The position numbers and the translations under genes were made by a program. 64,000 nt of DNA from Membranipora membranacea. Lineage: Eukaryota > Bryozoa > Gymnolaemata > Cheilostomatida > Membraniporidae. Each line of letters begins with the position of its first letter. Position 1 is the stretch's first letter. The notes below the pieces were generated by a model, which saw only the letters and a program-made list of their open reading frames with translations, searched no databases and was not told where the DNA came from. The DNA lies in the NCBI GenBank assembly GCA_914767715.1, contig OU612068.1, positions 12,090,001-12,154,000 on the forward strand, written 5' to 3'. Positions 35,901 to 43,990 of the stretch are shown here, one piece after another.

Positions 35901-37402
35901 CACTAAAATTAAGATTTATCAACATTCAAGCCTCTAATGATTTGGAAACCCTGTCTCACATGGTTTTCAATGGTGCAGACTCTGAATAAAAAATCATTTT
36001 TATCCTAACATTAGCGGTTTTCAATATAACCCTCTTTCAGCAGTTTTTTCCTATGCGGCGTGGGTTAAAAATACCAAACTGGAGAGAGGACAACTCCGAA
36101 TTGAGGCATAAATAAGAGCTCAGAAAACTGTCTATAGTCCATGCACTCAATTTAGCATAACAAGTTTTTATCTGAGACGGATAAACCTAAGCTAGCCTCA
36201 TAATAAACATATTTATATGTTTATGGCTCTCCTTCCTGGTATATTGCACCAGAATATCAGAAGGATCAAAGTTTTTTTTACAATTTTGAAAGGATGCGTT
36301 GGTATTTACCTTAAACAGCTCCATCTCTGCAGTGTTGTTTGTAAGTAGAATAGTTGTTGCGTTCTCTTTGTCTGGGTCAGTAACGACAAAGTCTAACACC
36401 TTCGGCTCTATAAGTGCCAGTGGTCCTCCGCCACCCATTATCTCTTCAGTTAGCTCAGATAGCAGTGATGATCTCTCCAGTGACTTTAGCTTTGTGTCTA
36501 GTTTAGCCAAGGAGACTGGTTTACTCTTATTTTTCTTCGGAGGCTTTTTTGCCTGTTGGCGTTTAGGGATGGTTGTTATGACCGCTTGAACTTGAGGTAA
36601 GGTTTTAAACTTGAACGTCTCCTCCTTGTAGAAACAGAAAAGGACAATATTAGCAGTGAGATGGATTGGGCTGACCTGTCTGATCTGATCCCGACCAATA
36701 GCTGTTTTGTTCCTGCAGAAAAACCTAATTTCAACGGTCCAAATTTGTGCGGATAAGGGAAAGCATTATGAATGACCTGATTTTATTACTGAAGTGTGAA
36801 ATGAGAGCATGCTTTCTAGCAGACTATCAAGGGAGTGACATCATTGGAATTGTTTAATTAGAGGATAGCTAGCTCACTTGCTACTCACTATCAGAACCTT
36901 AGTGTTGGGGAGTCATGATTTGAATCCAACTGGGCTTTGGCTTGACAGATACATCCCCCTTGTTCTTTTAGTAGATCATTAAATTTCTCGTACATGGCGC
37001 TCACTAGGATTTGTATATCCATGCTGGCTCCTAGTGGTGGTAATAATGACACTGCCTCACCTGTGGTTGTTCCTCAGTTTTTGATCTGATCGGTGCTGAC
37101 TTGTGACCGCTAGCTCCATGTTTAACCTTGACATTAGGTTTCCTTCTCCTGGACCTCCTGCTGTCGCCACTGCCTGTAGATAAGTTCAGCAGAGCGGCAG
37201 CACTAGTTCTGTGCTTGTTCTGTATTCTCTTCACTCTCTTGTGATATCTGCTCGGCCTTTTCTTAGTTTTGGGTGGTAATTCTTGATTTGTGCTATTTTC
37301 GACTGGGTCATCAGCTTTCTTCTGACTATTTGGTGAGTTTATTGCTTGCTCACTAAATATTCTGTAGTTGGTCAGTATCTGTTTAGTTATCATTGCATCC
37401 AT
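26912..37402 (-). CDS. MSP-domain, long coiled-coil, C-terminally membrane-anchored protein
   Basis: Eighteen coding exons run from the ATG at 37402 to TAA at 26912: 37402-37061, 36624-36310, 35390-35294, 34800-34652, 34314-33759, 33464-33280, 33000-32905, 32507-32264, 31975-31776, 31484-31301, 30969-30746, 30339-30145, 29874-29760, 29503-29357, 29222-29071, 28553-28389, 27868-27626, 27124-26912. The joined frame is 1,273 residues. Order: a basic N-terminus; an MSP domain at about 185-300 (LALIEPKVLDF, NPYLFRVLPSTGYLYPKETL, VDVSGDRFLVMVAE), most like MOSPD2; four 17-residue repeats; about 720 residues of coiled coil; a hydrophobic segment at 1221-1237 (IFYILIMLLILIPMFMY); and a 36-residue tail ending KGEL. 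MSP domains of VAP and MOSPD2 bind FFAT motifs at ER contact sites, so a tethering role is inferred. The start ATG and the donor at 34652 are the weakest calls. Confidence 0.85.
28022..28180. mobile_element. MITE with about 30-bp inverted ends
   Basis: CAATGCATGTTATAGTCAGG and its reverse complement lie at 28029 and 28173. The similarity extends outward through CAAAGA. The interior is non-coding. It is in an intron of the MSP coiled-coil gene. Confidence 0.7.
28200..28322 (-). mobile_element. tRNA-derived SINE copy
   Basis: On the minus strand it starts GTAGGAGGTTGCTCAGTTGG, an A-box-like sequence. It ends with a CCCCAGGT...CTGCCTGCAA segment shared with the copy at 52680-52810. The B-box region is decayed. 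Confidence 0.5.
29539..29567. repeat. Micro-palindrome CATAGATTTAAT...AAGTCTATG
   Basis: A 29-bp palindrome. The flanking octamers AATCAAAC and GTTCAAAC match at 6 of 8 positions, consistent with an aged target duplication. Confidence 0.55.
30493..30684. mobile_element. Two adjacent inverted-repeat elements
   Basis: TAGCCAATGCATTGGCTCTG pairs with CAGAGCCAACACATTGGCTA (about 30485-30580). Next to it, GCCTGCATTCGGAGTTTCTC pairs with GAGAAACTAGTATGCAGGC (about 30590-30684). The second shares its ends with the element at 35445-35575. Both are intronic. Confidence 0.55.
33940..34145 (-). repeat. Coding tandem repeat, four 17-residue units
   Basis: Within the exon 34314-33759 of the MSP gene, a 51-bp unit is repeated four times. 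It encodes variants of NDTAQPITRNTHNKAKE. The frame is kept in all copies, and the differences are mostly conservative. The units are rich in N, T, K and R and look like a flexible linker between the MSP domain and the coiled coil. Confidence 0.8.
35445..35578. mobile_element. MITE-like element sharing ends with the 30590 element
   Basis: GATCAAGTTTGATCC leads into a GGAATTTCTCCTC arm. The right side reads GAGGGGAGAAACTCCAAATG and then CAGGCA. The pairing is imperfect but parallels the element at 30590-30684. It lies in the intron upstream of the exon 35390-35294. Confidence 0.45.
35622..36135. mobile_element. About 510-bp element with about 130-bp terminal inverted repeats
   Basis: The left arm begins TAGACAGTTTTCTGAGCTC and the right arm ends with its reverse complement. 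Both arms continue through CCTCAATTCGGAGTTGTCC, CCAAACTGGAG, a GCCGCATAGGAAAAA segment and AGAGGGTTAT. The spacer is A/T-rich and non-coding. The element occupies most of the intron between 35390 and 36310. Confidence 0.85.
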
Positions 37403-38197
37403 GTTGCTGCTGGGATGTTGAGTGGTGCATAACATCATGCATGACATGACACATTGGAACACTGTCACTACCTTTATTTGGCAGACAATATTATCATGGA
37501 TGGATGTTTTCCATAACGTGCCAACGAAATTACAGCACAAGGTTGGGGGAAAAATATATATGTACATATGACACCATTACCAGGTGTACTAATTAATGTA
37601 TGCATCAAATGATATGTTTTATGGGTGTTTTATATGCTGAAACCAGATATCCCATTCCTAGCCTCAAAGACAAGCAAGTGAATATAAAGAAGAATAAGGT
37701 TCAGTTCAGTTGGGGCTTTGATTATGGTCTGGGTGTAAGTAGATGAAATCACACAAAAAAACTTCTGAACAATTGGAAAACAGTATTAATCTTGACACAA
37801 ACTTTTCTATCACTATCATGAACAGGTCTTGAAGGTTGTAGGCAAAATCACCTGCTATCACCTCAACGTATATATCATATACATGCTTATGTGTATAACT
37901 TTATTGACGTCAACATCATGCTTTCAAATTTTTTCAGGATGCAACACAAACATGAATGAGTTGTGTCGCAATTGCAGCATAGCAAAGTCAATCTACTGAA
38001 TAATATGATAGGGAAAAAATTCCAAAAAAGTGCAATGACAAGACATATCGTATTTTCCCTATAAGTTATGATGAGTCATTGTTTATGTGAAATGCTCAGT
38101 TTTATCATTATATCGAATGTATAAATAAACTGAAACTGAAAAACCTGTCAATCATGGTAATTTCTAGTCAATGGAATAATCTAACAGTCTTAACCAT
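37403..38197. other. Short divergent intergenic region
   Basis: About 0.8 kb separates the start of the MSP coiled-coil gene (-) from the proposed start of the TIR-caspase gene (+). The spacing would suit a shared promoter region. The open frame upstream of 37402 (MYIYIFPPTL...) continues in frame with the MSP gene, so its true start may lie up to 37567. I see no TATA or other clear signal. Confidence 0.4.
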
Positions 38198-41100
38198 ATG
38201 CAGTCGATAAAAGCAATACTAGTATATTATTCCAAAGTTTACATACTCATAGTCATATTATATGTGCCATGTGGAGAGCGAACAGTATCACACTCTTTAT
38301 ATGCATTGGATGGCATTGATAGCAGTCTTGATTTAAAAAGGTGGAACCTTAGCGGGATAATCAAAACTGAAATGGGTATGTATGTAAGACTTAGTATACC
38401 GTTATGTGCTGTTGAGTTTCCTTCCCTTTCACTTGGTATCTGCAAGCTGCAACATGAAGTAATAGTAATGTCAGCGCTAAAGTCCATAAGATGGATGTGG
38501 ATGTAATGGCCTAAGTCAATTGCACATCATAGAGGCTGTGGTAATATTGTACTCATCCAGTGCACTCAATCCTTGATGTGCTGGTGTGTTTGGTAGGTAT
38601 GGTTTGGTATGTCATAAGGACACCAAATGGAAATCGTCATATAGTCATAATAGTAGTTGGCCCGTATTTCTAGGAGGGACAGAGTCACTCTACCTCCCCT
38701 AGAGTGGCCTAAAAAATTGTAATTGAATAATCCATGTCAGAATCAGCTCATTTTTGGGATTCCATTGGCTATTTATATCATTAAACGGCTTTGGAGGCTG
38801 CCGCTGGGGACTGGGGACTCAGGAGGAGCTTACAATACCCAAATGGTGTTACTTCACACCCTCAAGTATTTTGCGTTCCTATATTCTTTTCTTAATTATG
38901 GCCCTGCATAGTGATACCCCCAGCAGATATAGATTGGTGGTAAACTATTCAGTATGGCTATTTGAGAAGATATTCAAGTATACTTGTTGTGCCATCTGCG
39001 TTTGAAAATACCCGCCTCAAAGATGACATAACTATGTCAGATTGGTGATCCAGGAGGCTCACAAGACACAGCTAAGGGGGGGGGCAAAGGTCAGATGCTG
39101 GCAATTAACCTGTATACCAGACTATTTGACTTCGATACATTCATGCTCTCTTTAGCATTCATTCATCATCAGTAAATTCAGTAAAGATACAACATCCGAC
39201 CAGTAAGATCTATATGACAATATTCATCATGGTTACAATGGCCCCAAATACAACAACGTCAGGAAGTTCCCAAAATCAACAATCATCCATGCCGTTGATA
39301 AACCATCTGTCATCCAGAAAACCAAAACACGAATAAACATTCCTGATCTTGTTGACTTCACCTGCCGTTTTTGCAAGTCTCCAGGCCATTTTAGTACTAT
39401 GGATACATACCTCTGTACACCGATAAAACAACACTTATTGTGGCATGTGTCAATGTAGACAAGACCAGACCTGAAATAAGACCGCCATCTGAGGAGTCAA
39501 AACCTTTCTAGATACATGTATTTGATTCCTAATTTTCAATGCCACCATTGGGTTTTCAAAAGAAATTGAGGTTACTCATTTCATGAATTTCATCGATAGA
39601 GCTATCATTATCACTGTTCTTCCATGGATTGACCTGCGCTAATTTCAGGGTTAGTTTGCGTTGAGCTGTTCGAAGCACAGCGAACTGACGTGGCCGTGCT
39701 GTTAAAGACTGCAGATCAAGTGGCCCGGGTTCAAGTCATGGTGGCTGCAGTGGTTTTTAAAGTTTCAGCTTGACCTCAATCCATCGAAATTGATTCATAT
39801 TTCCAGGGTGAGCCAAGAGGTGACAACTCAGCTTGAGCTAAAACTTTACATGGAAACGCCGTGAGCAGGGAGGTTGGGAGTGTTGTGAGTGTTGATATTT
39901 AGGGCCTACAGTAATAATTAAAAGCTGATCACCAAGAGGAAGTGATACCAAGGAACTTTTTCCAATGCCTTATTTGTACCTAATAACATCTATATAACTA
40001 TATCAAATGTAAATTGTTGAATGTTTTTCATTGATTTACACGTAGTTGACAGTTACCTGGAATACGATGGGCTAGTTTTGGTGAGACCGAGTGAGGTAGA
40101 CAGTTTGGTGCCATGGATAAACACGCTAGTTGGCTATCTGGAAGATTATCGAGGATACAAATTATATATTCCAGAGAGGGACATGCTGATTGGTTGTCTG
40201 AAGTCAGAAGAAATTAACCAGGTTGCGCTAAACAGGTAAAAAACAAGTTGTGTGTTTGAAATAGATGCTTTAAGGTCATTTATCGCTATACGATCTGAAA
40301 TCCACACCGTTTATCAGATCAACAAAATTCTTTCACTGACGTGGCCTAAATTGATATGCGACCAATATTAGATGTTAAAAATTTCGTCTAACATTTTATC
40401 AGGTAACTATAACAACAGACTCACAATTTGAGAGACAAAATGTGCAGAGTCTCCTATGTTTCCTATGACAGTCAGATGACGTTATGTCTCCTGGCTCAGA
40501 CGCCTCACAACGTTTTGGATGTGGTCAAAAACGTCATCGCCACATCCCAAACAGATGTTGACTATCGGTTTTAAGGATTCCAAATTATGTAGGTAACTAG
40601 GTTGGTAGGTAGGTAAAGAGATTCTTTTCATTGATGATAATACTGTTATATCCTGTGTAAACGTCCCACTTTCTGGCCACATACTCTGACTCATATTATG
40701 TCTAGAATGACGGCTACATGTGTTCCGTATCTTAATACTAATGGTGTTGCGAGTGAACTATTTCTTTATTTAAATATTTTCTGAACAGCCGATTCGTGTT
40801 GAGCGTATACTATGGAGACAGTAGGCCGAGGCTTCCGCAGATATTAGTATGTTCTCCTGAGTTAGCAAAAAGTAGCGGATTACTACTGCTACCTATGCTG
40901 CCCCTTGGAGCCATCAAATGTAGGTTAATTGTATAATTCCTTTACTCCCAGATTCACAGATGATTGTTATGTAGTTAGGAGTTTTGTACACCTCCCTTCA
41001 CATATGTATTTGCAGCCATCTTAGCAATGGTAGTTCATTGATCTTAGTCAAGCCAGACCAAGGAGTTGATTCAGATGATGGTCATACTGGTTAAGTTAAT

Positions 41101-43990
41101 ATGATGTATTACTCTACACAAACCAATTACTTGTACATACACAATAATGATCAGCCAGAGTCCCTCAGATGGGGGGGGGGGGGCAAGAGTATGGTAGGGG
41201 GAGGGGGTGCTCAAACAATATGCAAACAATATTTCATGTTATTATCATGGCCTATCATATCGAAAACAATTATTGAATTTGGTTTTGACTAGTCTTTGGA
41301 GGGTTCAAAGTAGGCCTACAAGTATCTTTTGGTTTTCAGGGTCAGCAAAGGGGCTTTTTTCATTTTACTTCAAAGTGTTTTTATGGTCCCTTAATATGTA
41401 TGTATGTATGTTCAGCTGTTGGTGTTGGATGGCACAGTCTAAACTGCTGGAGCACTGGTTTTTGGAGGGTTCAAAGTAGGCCTACAAGTATCTTTTGGTT
41501 TTCAGGGTCAGCAAAGTTGCTTTTGTTGTAAAGTTGCAAAGTTTGCTATTAATAATCTTTTCTCTGTTTATAATAGTGATTCAAAAGGGAGTTCCGGGAA
41601 CGCGTATGCAGTATACTGAGAAATATTCTCTCCAGTTTTTGGAAAATCTCGCCAAAGTATTATGCAACAAACCCATTGGGATGATTGATAAAATCAGGAC
41701 CAGGTTAGCGTGAAATAGTACCTAGCTACAGAAATACAAATTAAACAGCTCAAGGGCTTATTTATTCAATCACAGGAGAATAATGCATGCTTGCAGATGA
41801 AGCAGGGCCATCCCATTATTGTGTATACATATTAAAACATTATTTCCAAACGATTCGTAATGTCGACTTTCTGTTTTTCAGTGTGAGAAAGATATTTGTC
41901 AACGAATTTCATGGTATGTAAACCAACATCTTCCTCTTTCAATATACAGATATAAACTTAAACTGCAGTCCCACCCATCTCCGGTGAATCTTAAATTCTA
42001 TCCTAAATCCGCTACTAAAAAATTCGTTTAGAGGCCTGACTCAGACTCTGGCCATAGATCTGAAACTTTTCACTAGTAAACAGCTCCCACAACTGATGTA
42101 TCATGCATATGGCGGCAATGAATATGTGCAACTACTCTCGCTCATTATCTCCTTGAAAGATTAGCCATTTATGTATATAAGAGAAATGACACCTATTCTG
42201 GCACACTCCTCATACCTGACAAGTCTCCCTTTTTGGAAGGGAGCCTCCCAGTTTTTAGGGGTATTTTCCACCTCCTCCCTATCTCCCTTTTTCCTCCCTT
42301 TTTTCAGCTTCCTTCACCCAGAAGAATTTTTAAGCTTCTCGTTGCAAGAAAACTATGTTTTCCTACCCCCACAGTACATATACATATATATAATTGCCTA
42401 TTAACATACTATCTCTCCTCGTTCGTATAAAGTGCAACAATATAATTTGTAAAATCAGGTAAAATTATGCATTGCATAATATGAACGCTCTAGTTTTGGC
42501 TTAAAATAAATGACAACAAGGGCCAAATTACACCCTCGCTGCGGGACGCGCAGAGTGGTACTCCGGGTCGGGAGTTCGTCCGCAGAGACCTCCTGATTTC
42601 TGGGTCTACCAACTTGTCATGTATGACACTCCTTACCTGGACAGAGATGGAGATAGATGAAGATTGAGATTGATTGGAGTTGAACTTGACTTTAATATTG
42701 TGTTGCAGATAACACACCAAACCAGATACAGGGCGGAAAAATACAAATACAGGGCGGAAAGATGCAAAGCTATGACTTGAAAAGTTCTCGAAGAATAGCA
42801 TTGGTACTGTACAACACAGAGAATAGAGAGGGCGCTTTTGAGGAAGCGGACAAGCTGACTAGGTCTCTGCTCAAAGCTGGGTGTGATGTACAAAGAATTG
42901 AGTGGTTGACAGCTAATGTAGACTTGAACAGGAAGATAACTCAGGCATTCAGAGACATCACTACCAGCTACTCACTTATGTTTGTTTGTATTATGGCACA
43001 TGGTAGAAATGGCAGGGTTGCAGGCAGTAGCGATACAGAGATCCCTATCAATGATATACTGTTGACGCTGACAAATGCTCTACCTCCAACGGTGCCCTTG
43101 GTATGTGAACACGTACTTATTGTAATGTGTTTGTTTGCTTGTTGGAGCAGTGAGCATGTAAATAAATAATGAACACATTCTGTAGTGTAATCTGCAATTG
43201 CAATTCTAAACCACACAAATCTGAGCAGCTTAGAGTCTCAAGATCTCTGTAAGTATTGCAAGACCAACCTCAGAAGTTTGACAGCATGGTCATTTGTCAG
43301 CATTCTGGGAGTGTAACAAGAAAGTTACAGTTGTTATGTAGTCGGTTGTCTTACAAAAATAATTGTGAGCCATAGTGCTATGATTTTGGCTGCATATTTT
43401 ATAGGTTCTTATCTGTAAATCCCTTTACCTCATGGCATTGTGTTCATAACTCTGTTGGGAACAAGTTTGAATTTACAGAAAACATGAACATATGATCTAA
43501 GAAGAAAGTTATTTGGCTCAAGGAGTTAGAGACTCTTTGATTTGCTGGACCTGCAAAACTAATCTCGCTGAGAACCACCAGACATCAGGTCAAGTAGCTT
43601 TGATGTATGTGTCTCACTTTGCAGGTAGTCTTAATTCAGGCGTGTCAGGGTGATGTGGTATCAATAAGCCCTGATTCCTCTATGGATGCAAGAAGAGGTG
43701 TGGCTAATGAGCAGGATGACAGACATATAAGACTTAGACGACCGAATACGGTACTGTTACTGGCTACAGTGGCTGGTGACAGAGCATATCGTGGATTCTA
43801 TACTGGTGCTATTGCTGATGAGCTGCGCAGAGTTGATGGTGTAACTGACATCCATGATATGCATATGAAGGCTGTCGACAAGATGAAGAAAGATGCAAGT
43901 CTGCCACAACTACCAGAATACAGGGCAACTCTACTCCAGCAATTGATTCTACCAATAGATGAGCCAGGGCGGTTGTTGTTAGCAGCATGA
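38198..43990 (+). CDS. TIR domain - caspase-like protease fusion
   Basis: Exons: 38198-38375, 40046-40235, 40789-40919, 41577-41703, 41882-41913, 42709-43100, 43625-43990 (stop TGA). All phases agree and give 471 residues. Residues 8-25 are hydrophobic (signal anchor or membrane segment). A TIR domain spans about 64-200: EYDGLVLV (box 1), GYKLYIPERDMLIG (box 2, like the RD..PG motif of TLR/MyD88), then SRFVLSV. A linker contains a repeated IQGGK. The caspase-like domain, about 247-471, has LYNTENREGAFEEADKL, the catalytic pair H317-G318 in MAHGRNG and C357 in QACQG, and a p10-like end (TVLLLATVAGDRAYRGFYTG). It is probably a cytosolic innate-immune or death protease switched by TIR assembly; this is inference. 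The first exon is the least certain, and the TIR and protease exons are firm. Low TIR similarity is the main caveat. Confidence 0.82.
38658..38905. mobile_element. Second copy of the GGGCCGTAGTT MITE
   Basis: The interior TTGAATAATCCATGTCAG is the reverse complement of the interior of the element at 17152-17388. The ends GGCCCGTATTTCTAGG and TTAATTATGGCCCTGC match its inverted ends. It lies in the first intron of the TIR-caspase model. Confidence 0.6.
39207..39458 (+). other. Orphan protein-like frame with a possible zinc-knuckle motif
   Basis: An 83-codon frame without ATG includes NNVRKFPKSTIIHAV and then CRFCKSPGHFSTMDTYLC. The spacing C-x2-C-x4-H-x8-C is looser than a classical gag knuckle. 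It sits inside the first intron of the TIR-caspase model. It may be retroelement debris or a missed exon; I cannot assign a family. Confidence 0.25.
39680..39870 (+). mobile_element. Probable tRNA-derived SINE
   Basis: GACGTGGCCGTGCTGTTAAAG resembles the 5' half of a class II tRNA (Leu/Ser type). CCGGGTTCAAGTC at about 39726-39737 is a good B box. A non-tRNA body follows. It does not fold as a full functional tRNA by eye, so I call it a SINE relic. Confidence 0.45.
41168..41218. mobile_element. Fragment of the G-rich MITE family
   Basis: A run of about 13 G is followed by GCAAGAGTATGG and GGGGGAGGGGGTGCTCAAAC. It matches the end sequence shared by the copies at 228 and 18257. Confidence 0.45.
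41295..41516. repeat. Perfect 56-bp direct duplication containing a splice acceptor
   Basis: The sequence starting TTTGGAGGGTTCAAAGTAGG and ending TCAGGGTCAGCAAAG is present at 41295-41350 and again, identical, at 41461-41516. Each copy carries an acceptor-like TTTTGGTTTTCAG. It lies in the intron between TIR exons 40919 and 41577. Confidence 0.8.
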
